In this document: in pieces, positions 25,301-33,920 of the stretch
Position numbering within the stretch: the first letter of the stretch is position 1
Layout of the letters: every line of letters begins with the position of its first letter
Source: Rikenellaceae bacterium
Lineage (GTDB): Bacteria > Bacteroidota > Bacteroidia > Bacteroidales > UBA932
NCBI GenBank assembly: GCA_900769885.1
Contig: CAAGIG010000077.1
Location: 1-38,312 of the forward strand
DNA length: 38,312 nucleotides
Direction: 5' to 3'
Position numbers and translations under genes: made by a program
Notes under the pieces: generated by a model
Seen by the model: only the letters and a program-made list of their open reading frames with translations
Databases searched by the model: none
What the model was told of the DNA's origin: nothing

Positions 25301-26292
25301 TGACCTCAGATATCAAGAGTCAGATCTCTGAAGCAAACGGAGCACAAGTGAAAGTACTTGGTTATGCTTCTTCAGTTTCTTCAGGCAAGTATATGAACAT
25401 TGTAGCTACATCTGTAGAGATTTTGGAAATGCCTGAGCCAGAGGAACCTGAAAATCCTTCAGACTTCCTATATTCTTGGGTATTGGAAAGTGGAGATGTT
25501 AAAGAAGAAGCCTTTACTGCGGGAGCTCCTGCATTGAACTGGACTCCTACTTACACTTGGGGTGGCACTCCATATTTCGGATTCGATTCAAATAATGGTA
25601 GAGGTGTGCAAATCGGTTCAGGAAATCAACCTGCAAAAGCATTCTCTTTGGAAACTACTGTTCCTGCTGAAATGAAAATATCTGATATTCTTATTAATAC
25701 ATCTGGTGCAAGCTCTATCGCAGGTACTTTGAATGTATTTGTTAATGATGTTCAAGTGGGACAAACAATAACACTTACAAAGACTGCAACCGATTATACT
25801 TTGACATTGGATACTCCTGTAGCAGGTGCAGATATCAGATTTGAATATGCTCAAACTTCTTCAAAAGCAATCTATATCAAATATATCAAATTTGGTGGTG
25901 AAATTGTAGAAAATGGTGGCGAAGATGAAGGTTTTGTGGAAGATCCCAAATATGCAGACTTCACAGTAGCTCAATTCGGCTCATTCAGCGCCTATAGCGA
26001 CGTTTACAAATCATATGTCTTCAATGTAAATGGAAATAACCACCTTGTAGAGTTAGGTTGTCCTGCAACTGAAGGTCCTGCACCTGCCGGTGATTACACA
26101 TTTGGTGGTGGTTCGTACAGCATCCAATCTGATTCAGGAATGTATCAAGGATGGTCAATTATAAACTACAAATCGGGTACAATTCATATTGAAGAGGCCG
26201 GTGACGGTAATTGGTTCATCGCAGTAGATGTTGTCGATTACAATGGTAATGTACATCAATACAAATACTTGGGTTCTCTTTCAAATTATTAA
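22396..26292 (+). CDS. Giant BACON/DUF5689/OB-repeat lipoprotein
   Basis: This 1298-residue lipoprotein (signal ending FAASC, Cys 22, then NKNEE) has an acidic stretch consistent with surface display. The domains in order are: BACON (about 33-135); DUF5689 OB-like domain (about 140-355, with LRGVVVSAN, NLFIQDG and FGDVVEVKLKGG); an Fn3-like module (355-448); three tandem repeats of 178-180 residues (453-631, 639-816, 832-1009); and two beta-sandwich C-terminal domains. Each repeat begins with an OB-like core (RGFILTDxTGSIxYY) and ends with a second small barrel (LxVSGxYYNLxVEGTxNQGS). The core resembles OB-folds found in bacterial secreted nucleases (YhcR and ExeM types). With the nuclease operon next door, binding of nucleic acid is plausible, but carbohydrate or protein ligands are not excluded. 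It is followed by a terminator. Confidence 0.85.
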   Translation: MNLRKLFLSATVAVMAIFAASCNKNEEVIIPVDITVSEEAIAIDSTGGTATLVLKSNRPWSVEKIVDNPWGNENADWLTVEPMSGDANVDGINITVSAGVNATDSINYERSVIVYFRSDKEIFASTIVTQDGVMKPNAWSYVSIAELRELAPESNTSEDRVAINEPWMLRGVVVSANDPQTVSNKNLFIQDGTEPGSGLLIYSDAFASCNFGDVVEVKLKGGQMYYYYKMLQFVPENTSMVVNTGEKEEPEAAFIENGEDFVNGLYEGQYVKMFAQVTTESLGLTMGESPKVETEDGSSFLMYSRSNVPWAGAQVPQGAGEMYGLCSSYSGVYQIVPQRESDFEGMTGARFKGRPTVVTNDAVVSEDMTSATLSGSYTYDGEDADITEVGFAVMTSAEEEFTYTSVEKAAEFEYVLEDLQAATTYKYKAYIKIGERVYEGAEKSFATSSSEYTPIAQVEDGGTYTMNGVVTARSARGFILTDNTGSIFYYNSAYTDEYAIGQELTVTGTIGNYNRGLQITAEGAMIEAGEVSEYNYPTPEEATASVIDAYIADEELRLAEYVVLKGVLSVSGNYFNVVVEGTENQGSVYYPAEDIKAELAACNGSEVTLYGYSTSVSSGKYFNMIVTSFEGDQNQSETAKIGELAEGDYATVSGTVTAIGARGFILTDETGSIMYYDPSYSADYVIGQQLTITTNVGSYNKGLQLSSTTDIEVNSVIDYNYPQAQVITSAELDSYIADTELRFAEYVSLECTLSVSGTYYNLTVEGTENQGSIYYPNAALKEVIEANNGAKMTVYGYSISVSGGKYMNILPTDIVVGEPGENPDPEQPGDITNIADVELDGTYTLKGIVSAINVRGFIFSDETGSILYYNSDYSAGYQIGQELTITGKVSAYNTGFQLDASAAIVEGANVGMTYPEAIVADAAFIDSFVTETANRLAVYVEVTAQLSISGNYYNLVVEGTSNQGSFYFLTSDIKSQISEANGAQVKVLGYASSVSSGKYMNIVATSVEILEMPEPEEPENPSDFLYSWVLESGDVKEEAFTAGAPALNWTPTYTWGGTPYFGFDSNNGRGVQIGSGNQPAKAFSLETTVPAEMKISDILINTSGASSIAGTLNVFVNDVQVGQTITLTKTATDYTLTLDTPVAGADIRFEYAQTSSKAIYIKYIKFGGEIVENGGEDEGFVEDPKYADFTVAQFGSFSAYSDVYKSYVFNVNGNNHLVELGCPATEGPAPAGDYTFGGGSYSIQSDSGMYQGWSIINYKSGTIHIEEAGDGNWFIAVDVVDYNGNVHQYKYLGSLSNY
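23752..24288 (+). repeat. OB-like tandem repeat 1
   Basis: This first of three coding repeats (179 residues) starts at TPIAQVEDGG and ends at VTSFEG. Diagnostic core: RGFILTDNTGSIFYYN. The repeats differ at many positions, so the duplication is old. Confidence 0.85.
24310..24843 (+). repeat. OB-like tandem repeat 2
   Basis: This second copy (178 residues) starts at AKIGELAEGD. Core: RGFILTDETGSIMYYD. Its second half has LSVSGTYYNLTVEGTENQGS, closely matching repeat 1. Confidence 0.85.
24889..25422 (+). repeat. OB-like tandem repeat 3
   Basis: This third copy (178 residues) starts at TNIADVELDG. Core: RGFIFSDETGSILYYN. It is separated from repeat 2 by a Pro/Glu/Gly linker (about 24844-24888). 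Confidence 0.85.
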
Positions 26293-26319
26293 TAGAGAGT
26301 AGTTCCCTATAAGAATTTT

Positions 26320-26352
26320 GCCCCTTTCTGCTTTTGCGGAAGGGGGCTTTTT
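26320..26352 (+). terminator. Rho-independent terminator after the OB-repeat lipoprotein
   Basis: A GC-rich 9-bp stem GCCCCTTTC/GGAAGGGGGC is followed by TTTTT. It separates the giant lipoprotein from the operon that starts at 26443. Confidence 0.9.
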
Positions 26353-26367
26353 ACTTGAACTAAACAC

Positions 26368-26397
26368 TTGTTTCTTGTATTAAAGTGACTATCTTTG
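26368..26397 (+). promoter_or_regulatory. Promoter of the nuclease/TonB operon
   Basis: TTG (26368-26370), a 19-nt spacer and TATCTTTG (26390-26397) match the Bacteroidota consensus. The first ATG is 45 nt downstream. No other terminator is seen before 35999, which supports one long transcript. Confidence 0.75.
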
Positions 26398-26442
26398 TTC
26401 CTCATTTTGGTGTATTGTCTAAATATTTAAAATTAGAATAAG

Positions 26443-28794
26443 ATGAAAACAATTTTTTTAAGAATTGCCATTGTCATCTCATTGATAATGATGACAATGA
26501 GTTGTATCAAAGATCCTCAGTTCACCCCTGCGGAGATTGGAATTTCCCAAACTGTATTGGATCTTTCCAAAGAGGCAGGAACTGCTACTATTAAGGTTTG
26601 CTCAAACAGGGAGTGGAATGTTGAGATAGTCAGCTCGGATGGTGAGGCCGAATGGTTGACTTTGAGTCAGATGAGTGGAGAACCTTCTGCTGATTCGGTT
26701 TCTGTAGTTCTTTCTGTCCTTCCAAACCCCGGTGAAGACAGATTCGCGACTGTAAATTTCAGAACTCAGACAGTTTATGCTTCGTTGATTGTTTCCCAAC
26801 TTGGTGAAATTCAAAAACAATATACCCCTATTTCTCAGGTGAGAGATTATTATCAGGGCTCAAATATCGTAATCGAAGAAGATTGGGTTATCAAAGGTAC
26901 TGTTATCAGTAACTACAGAAGTACCTCTGACGGAGGTTTGAACAATGCTACCTCGCGCAAGACTCTTGTGGTACAGGACGACAACGCAGGTATTTCATTG
27001 TATCTGACTGAAAACAACACTACTCTCGCTTTCGGTGACGTGGTGGAAGTTAAATTGAAAGGTCTTGAACTTCAAAGATATAACAATGGTTCTCTTCAAG
27101 TGAATGCTCTTCCTTTGGCAAATGTCAATTATTTGAGGAATGTACCTGTTGAGGCTATTGAAATTACAGCTGCACAATTGGTTAGTGGAGCTTATGAGTC
27201 CCGTTATGTTGCAGTTCCCGATGTTCAGGTGGCTGACAGCGATCTTGGAAAGACTTTTGTTAAAGACGAGTCCCATACCTCTATTAACTTTGTTGCCAAG
27301 ACAGGTGAGACATTTGTATTGTTCTCGTCAGGATATTCTTCATATGGAGCAGAGACTGTTCCTTCAGGAAGTGGTACTCTTAAAGGTATTTCAATGGTTT
27401 ACGGCAGCACCAATCAGATAAGTGTTACCTCTACTTTAGACTATGCAGGTCTTACAGGCGAGAGATTTGAGGCAGGTAGCGGTACCAATCCCGGTAACGG
27501 CGCAACAATCGGTGATTACAACACCTGGAACAATAATGGTGCAGTAGCTTCATTCTTTGATGATTTCATTACTGTTGCTGACGGAAATGCAAAATATGAA
27601 AATCCTAACTGGTTGTTCTACACTACAGATGCTGCAGGTGGAATCAATACCGGCTGGAAGACAGGTGTTTACAATGAGGACAAATATATTCAGGTGGCAC
27701 CTTATTCCTCTTCATCAGATGAAGTTGTGGCATTTGCCCTTATGCCTCGCGCTGATGTAAGTGCAGCAAATCCTAAAGAATACAGCTTCAGAAAAGCATA
27801 TTATTATAAAGACAGCGATGATGGCAGTGTGTTGGAAGTGGTTGTTTCAAAAGACTTTACAGGAGACTTTATGTCGGCAACCTGGGAAGTTGTGGCAGAT
27901 GCGACCTTCGCTTCAGGTGCAGCAATCAATACCTGGGAGCAACAAGTTGTAAATTTGTCTGCTTATTCTTCTGTTTCAAATCTTGCAGTGGCACTTCGCT
28001 ATACAGGTAAAGGCAATACTTATCGTATCGACGATGTCAAGTTCGGAGATGGCCAGCAGGCTCCTTTCTTCCAAGTAACTCCTTCGTCAAAGAGTGTCTC
28101 TTCAGCAGCTGGTTCATTTACAATTTCAGTCCTTTCAAATGTGAACTGGAGCGTATCTTCAGACAACTCTGCATTCAAGACTTCTGTGACTTCAGGACAA
28201 GGAAATGGTACAATTACAGTAACTTATACTGAAAATACTTCAGATGAGCAGCGTGTTGCAAATATCACTGTATCTACTTCAGATCCTGCAATAAACAATA
28301 ACTCATTTACCTGTAAAGTAACTCAAAAGGCTTATGGTACAGGTGAAAGCGGTGTATTTACCAGCAATGTGGATATTGTGACAGGTGTGAATGAGAACAC
28401 AAATAAAGCTTATGTGGTAGATGTTATCGCAAATGGTACAGAGGTTAAAGGTCTGAAATTGGGTACATCTTCAGTAGGTGGTACTCATACAACTCCTGCT
28501 TTGGGCGTTTCAGGAAATAAGGAACTTTCAATGTATGTGGTGGCGTGGAAAGGTAAAAGTTGTGAATTGACCATTACTGTAAATGGTGGTGGTACAATCA
28601 ATGGTTCATCATCTTATACATTCAGTCCTGCACCCGATGATGGAGCAAGCAACTCTTCTCCATTTACCATAGAATTTGCTGATACAGATTATTATACATT
28701 CGAACTTGAAGGTTTGACATCCTCTTCGACACTGACCTTCTCGACAATTACATCAGCACCACGTTGTATTATGGTGGGTGTAAATCTCAATTAA
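26443..28794 (+). CDS. BACON/DUF5689/choice-of-anchor-J lipoprotein
   Basis: This 783-residue lipoprotein (signal ending MTMSC, Cys 21, then IKDPQ) starts the seven-gene operon. The domains in order are: an N-terminal BACON (about 30-125, ending LIVSQLG); a DUF5689 OB-like domain (about 130-345, VIKGTVISN, TLVVQDDNAGISLYL, FGDVVEVKLKGLEL); a choice-of-anchor-J-like beta sandwich (about 365-545, ending YRIDDVKFGDG); a second BACON (about 548-635); and a C-terminal beta domain. It shares the DUF5689 core with the giant lipoprotein upstream and the lipoprotein at 33921. Followed 16 nt later by a nuclease, it is the likely surface ligand-binding component. No catalytic motif is visible. Confidence 0.85.
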   Translation: MKTIFLRIAIVISLIMMTMSCIKDPQFTPAEIGISQTVLDLSKEAGTATIKVCSNREWNVEIVSSDGEAEWLTLSQMSGEPSADSVSVVLSVLPNPGEDRFATVNFRTQTVYASLIVSQLGEIQKQYTPISQVRDYYQGSNIVIEEDWVIKGTVISNYRSTSDGGLNNATSRKTLVVQDDNAGISLYLTENNTTLAFGDVVEVKLKGLELQRYNNGSLQVNALPLANVNYLRNVPVEAIEITAAQLVSGAYESRYVAVPDVQVADSDLGKTFVKDESHTSINFVAKTGETFVLFSSGYSSYGAETVPSGSGTLKGISMVYGSTNQISVTSTLDYAGLTGERFEAGSGTNPGNGATIGDYNTWNNNGAVASFFDDFITVADGNAKYENPNWLFYTTDAAGGINTGWKTGVYNEDKYIQVAPYSSSSDEVVAFALMPRADVSAANPKEYSFRKAYYYKDSDDGSVLEVVVSKDFTGDFMSATWEVVADATFASGAAINTWEQQVVNLSAYSSVSNLAVALRYTGKGNTYRIDDVKFGDGQQAPFFQVTPSSKSVSSAAGSFTISVLSNVNWSVSSDNSAFKTSVTSGQGNGTITVTYTENTSDEQRVANITVSTSDPAINNNSFTCKVTQKAYGTGESGVFTSNVDIVTGVNENTNKAYVVDVIANGTEVKGLKLGTSSVGGTHTTPALGVSGNKELSMYVVAWKGKSCELTITVNGGGTINGSSSYTFSPAPDDGASNSSPFTIEFADTDYYTFELEGLTSSSTLTFSTITSAPRCIMVGVNLN

Positions 28795-28810
28795 TATCCT
28801 GTAGGGTTTT

Positions 28811-30064
28811 ATGAAAAGATTTATAACCAGATTCACTCTTATATTGGCATTTGCTCTCCCCTTTTTGGTACTTGATTCCTGTACCAAAGAGGAGGATATG
28901 CCAAATAGCGCCACCCTTGCTTCAGAGGTGGTGGATTCCGAAAGTGTCGGACAATTTCTATCTGTTGAAACAGGAGGATTGTGGAGCATTTCAGTTCAAA
29001 ACTCTTCACCTGAGGGTTGGGTAGAGGTTACCCCTTCGAGTGGTCAGGGAAGCAACAATGCGGTAATGGTTCTTTATTCAAAGAATGATACCACTTACAG
29101 TCGTGTGGCAGATTTGCGGGTGTGGTTTGAAGATGGTCAGACCATTACTCTTCATCTGGAGCAAAAAGGAAAAGCTTCCGAGGATACTCCCGGAGGTGGA
29201 GAAGATCCGGGAGCGGGCGGTGATGACCCCGGTTCTGGAAGTGACGATCCAGGCACCGGAAATGATGATCCAGGCACCGGAAATGATGATCCTGAAGTAG
29301 ACCAGATACCTCACACTTGGCTGGAACTTCCCTATTATCAGGAAGATAGTGACTGGATGTATGTGTCACACCATACTACATTGCAAAATAGACAAGTGAG
29401 AAATTACTCAATGTGTTATGATACAGAGAATCGTATTGCTCTTTGGGTAGCATATCCTCTATGCTCAATGTATATGGGTAGTCAGGGACGTTCAGATGCT
29501 TGGGGTTACGACCCGAAAATTCCTCAGGAATATCAGCCCGTCCTTTCAAGCGGTTGGCCTGAGCGCGGTTATGACAGAGGTCATCAGCTCCCTTCGGGAA
29601 GCAGAAATGCCGCTTACCACGAGAACTCACAAACATTTTATTATACAAATATGACAGCTCAAATCTCTTCTTTCAATCAGGGAGTGTGGGCAAACCTTGA
29701 ACAGAAAGTGAGAGGTTATGCAAGTTCCTGTGATACATTGTATGTGGTGACAGGTCCGATTTTGACCACAACAACTGATTCTGAAATTGAATATACAGAG
29801 GACAGAGCTGGTAATGAAGTGGCTGTTCCAAAGGCATATTTCAAGGTGGTGATGAAGTATAATATCTCTTCAAACACCTACTACTCAATAGGTTTCTATT
29901 ATAAGAATGAAAAATATAGCAGAAGCCAGCCCGAAGTTTCCGATTTGCGCACAGTTAAGCAAATCGAGGAATTGACCGGATTTGAGTTCTTCAAAAATCT
30001 CCCTGATGATATCGAGGAGAGTGTTAAAAACCAATACGAACCCAATAAATGGGGCTTCAATTAA
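28811..30064 (+). CDS. DNA/RNA non-specific endonuclease (NUC1), surface lipoprotein
   Basis: This 417-residue lipoprotein has a signal ending LVLDSC (Cys 24), followed by TKEED, an acidic pattern favouring surface export. A BACON-like domain (about 32-120) and a repetitive Gly/Asp/Pro linker (about 128-162) lead to the Serratia-nuclease-type catalytic domain (about 165-417). The DRGH motif (D255-H258) holds the general base H258. N289 and E297 in FNQGVWANLE match the metal-site Asn and Glu by spacing. The enzyme should cut single- or double-stranded DNA and RNA outside the cell or at its surface. Its position between a DUF5689 lipoprotein (16 nt) and a second nuclease (7 nt) points to nucleic-acid scavenging. 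A defensive or matrix-degrading role is the main alternative. Confidence 0.93.
   Translation: MKRFITRFTLILAFALPFLVLDSCTKEEDMPNSATLASEVVDSESVGQFLSVETGGLWSISVQNSSPEGWVEVTPSSGQGSNNAVMVLYSKNDTTYSRVADLRVWFEDGQTITLHLEQKGKASEDTPGGGEDPGAGGDDPGSGSDDPGTGNDDPGTGNDDPEVDQIPHTWLELPYYQEDSDWMYVSHHTTLQNRQVRNYSMCYDTENRIALWVAYPLCSMYMGSQGRSDAWGYDPKIPQEYQPVLSSGWPERGYDRGHQLPSGSRNAAYHENSQTFYYTNMTAQISSFNQGVWANLEQKVRGYASSCDTLYVVTGPILTTTTDSEIEYTEDRAGNEVAVPKAYFKVVMKYNISSNTYYSIGFYYKNEKYSRSQPEVSDLRTVKQIEELTGFEFFKNLPDDIEESVKNQYEPNKWGFN
29204..29287 (+). repeat. Four 21-bp units encoding the nuclease linker
   Basis: There are four consecutive 21-bp units, and the last two (29246-29266 and 29267-29287) are identical. Each encodes a DPGxGxD heptapeptide. 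The array forms the flexible spacer between the BACON-like domain and the nuclease, and its copy number could vary between strains. Confidence 0.85.
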
Positions 30065-30071
30065 TTGAGTT

Positions 30072-31115
30072 ATGATGAGAAGTGTTTTTATATCTATATT
30101 GTTGATTCTGGTCTCTTTCCTCTCTTTTGGACAGGAGCAGAACAAACATATCATTATGTTCTACAATGTCGAGAATCTTTTCGATATCTATGATGATCCG
30201 GTAGTTCGTGATGATGAGTTTACCCCTGACGGACCCAAAGCGTGGACCGATGCCAAGTATAGAAAGAAACTTGGTAATATTGAGGAGGTAATTTACTCAC
30301 TTGCAGCATCAAAACATAACTATCCTGCAATAATAGGGGTAAGTGAAATAGAAAACCGCAGAGTTTTGGATGATTTGGTTTCAACTTCAAAATTGGCGAG
30401 AGCAAATTACCAGATTGTCCATTATGATTCTCCTGAGGCCAGAGGTGTCGATGTGGCATTGCTTTATCGTCCCGATATTTTCAAGTATGAGAAAAGTGAT
30501 GTTTTTCAGCCCGAAATTCCTGAGCGTCCAGGATTCAAGACCCGCGATATTCTTGCTGTTTATGGCACAATTGAGGGGGAGTTGTTCTGTTTCTTTGTAA
30601 ACCACTGGTCGAGCCGTATCGGTGGAGCCGAGCAGTCTGAGTTTTTGAGAGTAGGATGTGCTCAGACTCTTCGCGATTATGCCGATTCTATACAGGTGGC
30701 TCATCCTGATATCAAGATTGTGATTATGGGGGATATGAATGATGACCCTAAGGACAGAAGTCTCTCTGAGGTGCTTGGAGCGAAGGAGAAAATTTCGAAA
30801 GTAAAACCGGGCGGTTTCTTCAATCCTTTCTGGAGTATGCAGAAGGCCGGTTATGGAACTTTGGGTTATCAGGACTCGTGGAGTCTCTTTGACAATATGG
30901 TAATCAACTATAATCTTTTGCCCGATAGTGGAGTAGGGGAGTTGAAAGTGCAGAAAGGGGCAAGGAACAAGTTTTATGGAACTGTCTTCAAAAGACCATT
31001 TATGGTTCAGGAGGATGGCAAATACAAAAATTATCCGTGGAGAACTTTCTCGGGAAATACTTTCCTTGGAGGCTATAGTGACCACTTCCCGGTATATATT
31101 GAAATTGGAAAATAG
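30072..31115 (+). CDS. Secreted endonuclease/exonuclease/phosphatase-family enzyme
   Basis: This 347-residue protein has a cleavable signal peptide (ending LSFGQEQ), so it acts in the periplasm or outside. The EEP fold motifs are complete: FYNVENLFD (N32, E34), the metal-binding glutamate in GVSEIEN (E92 or E94), NHWSSR (N177, H178), MGDMNDDP (D221, N223) and the catalytic SDH near the end (S336-H338). Family members are Mg-dependent DNases, RNases or phosphodiesterases. Among secreted Bacteroidota forms, relatives accompany TonB receptors and DUF5689 proteins. Gaps of 7 nt upstream and 11 nt downstream put it firmly in the operon. The likely job is to trim nucleic acid after the NUC1 enzyme. 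Confidence 0.92.
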   Translation: MMRSVFISILLILVSFLSFGQEQNKHIIMFYNVENLFDIYDDPVVRDDEFTPDGPKAWTDAKYRKKLGNIEEVIYSLAASKHNYPAIIGVSEIENRRVLDDLVSTSKLARANYQIVHYDSPEARGVDVALLYRPDIFKYEKSDVFQPEIPERPGFKTRDILAVYGTIEGELFCFFVNHWSSRIGGAEQSEFLRVGCAQTLRDYADSIQVAHPDIKIVIMGDMNDDPKDRSLSEVLGAKEKISKVKPGGFFNPFWSMQKAGYGTLGYQDSWSLFDNMVINYNLLPDSGVGELKVQKGARNKFYGTVFKRPFMVQEDGKYKNYPWRTFSGNTFLGGYSDHFPVYIEIGK

Positions 31116-31126
31116 AAGTTAATGAT

Positions 31127-33916
31127 ATGAAACTTAGAAAATTAATTATTACAACCATTGCCGCTTTGTTGAGCTTATCTGCGTTTGCTCAGACAGGTGG
31201 TGTTAAGGGTTTGATTCTGAGTCGTTTGGATTCTAAACCTTTAAAGGATGCTAAGGTTACCATCTATATTGGAGATGAGAGAAAGTTTGTCTATACTTCA
31301 GAGGATGGACGTTTTGAAATCCTTGGAATAGATGATGGTATGTACCGATTGGAAGTTGAGGCTGCAGACTTTTTGAAGACTGAGCTCAATGTGAAGATTT
31401 CCAATGGGGATGTTTATGATTTGATGAATGTGACTATTGCTCCCGATATTGCATTTGGAGATTTGAATGATGGAGTGTTTGCTGAGTTTGAGGGAGAGAA
31501 TGAGGCGGGCTCAGGATATGAAGATATCCCATCTGTCCTTTCTGCTTCAAAGGATGTCTTTGAAAATATTGCCTCTTTTAACTTTAGTCAAATGAGGTAT
31601 CTTTCAAGGGGTTATGAGAGTGGAACAGCTGATGTGTATATCAATGGTATCCGTTTCAATGATGCTTTGAGCGGATATTCTCCTTTCTCTCTTTTCAGTG
31701 GTCTCAATGAGGCGACACGCGAGAAAGAATCATTCACCGGACTTACAGTTTCTGACTACGGAATTGGTGGTATAAATGGTATTACAAATGTAAATGCTAC
31801 CGCTTCCAAAGTGGCAAAAGGATACAGATTCAGTGTCTTGAGCAACAGTACCACATACCGTCTTCGTCTGATGGCAACCTATTCTACAGGTGAAATGGAC
31901 AACGGTTGGGCATTTGCAGGTTCTGTCTCTACCCGATTGGGTGGAAATGATTATGTGCAAGGTGTTTATTACAATGCATTTGCATATTTCCTTTCGGCTG
32001 AAAAGAATATCAATGACAGACACAGATTCGGTTTGACTTTCTTCGGTTCACCTGTTCAGAGAGGTGCCCAAAACTCTTCTACCCAAGAGGTTTATGATAT
32101 GTTGGGCAACAACTATTATAACTCAAACTGGGGTTATCAGAATGGCAAGGTGAGAAATGCCAAAGTGAGAAACAATCACGAACCCGTCGCTTTGTTCAAT
32201 TATGAATTTACCCCTTCATACGATTGGAAAGTGAGTGTGGGACTTTCTTACAGATTTGGTAGAAACGGATACTCTTCATTGGACTGGTACGATGCGCCGG
32301 ACCCTCGTCCCGACTATTACAGAAATCTTCCAAGTTATTATGATGAAGATCCTCAAAAAGCTGAGTGGGTGCGTGAGGGATGGCTTACTGATGACAATAT
32401 CAGACATATCAACTGGGACAGAATGTACGATGTGAACCGCAACAGTTATTTTGATGACAGAATTTACTACAATCCTGTAATTGATGCAGCTTCTACAAGA
32501 CGTTCAAAATATATTCTTGAGGAGCGCAGAACAGACCAGAATGACTTTAATGCTACAGCTTCTGTGTTGAAGAGATTCGGCTCTTTGCTAAAAGGAACTT
32601 TCGGATATAATTTGAGAGTAAACAAGACTGAGTATTATAAAATTGTCAAGGACCTTCTCGGTGGGGATTACTGGTTTGATGTGGACCAGTTTGCAGAGAG
32701 AGATTTTGGCTCGGGAGATTCATATCAGAATAACTTGTTGACCCCAAATCATATTGTGAAAGAGGGTGAAAAATATGGTTATGACTACTATGCCCAAATC
32801 AGGAATCATAGAGTTTGGACCAGCTGGGATTTGAATTATGAAGGATTCCAGGCAACTTTGGGTGCAGAGGCAGGTTACAATACTTTCTGGAGGGAAGGTT
32901 TGTTCCAGAAAGGTCTTTTCCCTGAAAACTCTTACGGGGCTTCAGAAAAACAGAATTTCTTTACTTACTCTGCAAAATTGGGATTGAACTACAAGTTTAC
33001 AGGTCAGAATATGCTTTATGCAAACGTGGGTTATTTTACCGTAGCTCCATATTTTGATGAGGCATTCCTCTCTCCAAGAACCAGAAACAGCGTAGTGTCG
33101 GGTCTTACAACTGAGAAGATTTTCAGTGCCGACATCAATTACTCCTTGAGAGTTGGAAATTTTGCATTGAGGGTAACAGGTTTCTTTACCGACATTAAGG
33201 ACCAGACAGACCTGATCAGTTTCTATGACGATTTGCAGAGAGCATTTACAAACTTCTCGATGACAGGTATCGACCAGAGGAATTTCGGTGTTGAAGCAGG
33301 TATTAAAGTTCCTATCTACGGAGGTCTTTCTTTGGAAGGGGCCCTTAGCTACGGACGATATGTTTATACCTCTAACCCTAATGTGACTCAGACAATTGAC
33401 AATAGTGAGAAGATTGTTCTCGATAATCAGAAAGTTTATTGGAAGGGCTACAGAGTGGCAAGAACTCCCCAATTGGCTTCATCATTGGGTCTGGAGTGGA
33501 GAGGTCCTGACTATTTGTTCATCGGAGTGGATGTAAACTATTTCGACGGTATGTATATCTCTATGAACCCATTGCGCCGTACAGACTATGCAACTGTAGG
33601 AATGGATTTGAGTACACCTGAGGGAGTGGCTGCTATGCGCCAGATGACCGATCAGGAGAGATTCCCCGGAGCATTTATCGTTAATGCCAATATCGGCAAA
33701 TCTTGGTCAATCCAACGTAAATACTATCTCGGAGTCAATCTGAATATCAATAATATCCTCAACAATAGAAATATCAAATCGGGAGGTTATGAACAGATGC
33801 GTCTTTCGGCAAATAAGGATGCTTCGGGCAATATTATGAGCTATACTCCATTTGATTCCAAATATTTCTATTTGTACGGAATCAACTATATGATTAATGT
33901 TTATTTCAGATTCTAA
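31127..33916 (+). CDS. TonB-dependent outer-membrane receptor
   Basis: This 929-residue protein has a signal peptide ending SAFAQT. A CarboxypepD_reg-like domain follows (about 23-105, VKGLILSRLDSKPLKDAKVTIY). Next comes a divergent plug (about 130-230, LSRGYESGTADVYINGIRF and YGIGGINGITNV) and a long barrel rich in aromatic strands that ends in YMINVYFRF. There is no SusD partner. The neighbours are two secreted nucleases upstream and a DUF5689 lipoprotein that begins 4 nt after its stop. I infer that it imports the products released by the nucleases (oligonucleotides or nucleosides), powered by TonB. The substrate is not readable from sequence, and no terminator interrupts the operon here. 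Confidence 0.9.
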   Translation: MKLRKLIITTIAALLSLSAFAQTGGVKGLILSRLDSKPLKDAKVTIYIGDERKFVYTSEDGRFEILGIDDGMYRLEVEAADFLKTELNVKISNGDVYDLMNVTIAPDIAFGDLNDGVFAEFEGENEAGSGYEDIPSVLSASKDVFENIASFNFSQMRYLSRGYESGTADVYINGIRFNDALSGYSPFSLFSGLNEATREKESFTGLTVSDYGIGGINGITNVNATASKVAKGYRFSVLSNSTTYRLRLMATYSTGEMDNGWAFAGSVSTRLGGNDYVQGVYYNAFAYFLSAEKNINDRHRFGLTFFGSPVQRGAQNSSTQEVYDMLGNNYYNSNWGYQNGKVRNAKVRNNHEPVALFNYEFTPSYDWKVSVGLSYRFGRNGYSSLDWYDAPDPRPDYYRNLPSYYDEDPQKAEWVREGWLTDDNIRHINWDRMYDVNRNSYFDDRIYYNPVIDAASTRRSKYILEERRTDQNDFNATASVLKRFGSLLKGTFGYNLRVNKTEYYKIVKDLLGGDYWFDVDQFAERDFGSGDSYQNNLLTPNHIVKEGEKYGYDYYAQIRNHRVWTSWDLNYEGFQATLGAEAGYNTFWREGLFQKGLFPENSYGASEKQNFFTYSAKLGLNYKFTGQNMLYANVGYFTVAPYFDEAFLSPRTRNSVVSGLTTEKIFSADINYSLRVGNFALRVTGFFTDIKDQTDLISFYDDLQRAFTNFSMTGIDQRNFGVEAGIKVPIYGGLSLEGALSYGRYVYTSNPNVTQTIDNSEKIVLDNQKVYWKGYRVARTPQLASSLGLEWRGPDYLFIGVDVNYFDGMYISMNPLRRTDYATVGMDLSTPEGVAAMRQMTDQERFPGAFIVNANIGKSWSIQRKYYLGVNLNINNILNNRNIKSGGYEQMRLSANKDASGNIMSYTPFDSKYFYLYGINYMINVYFRF

Positions 33917-33920
33917 GGTT

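Noticed and set aside
30387..31085. Minus-strand open frame of 232 codons
   Set aside because: It is antisense to the EEP nuclease gene. It shows no signal, motif or family pattern.
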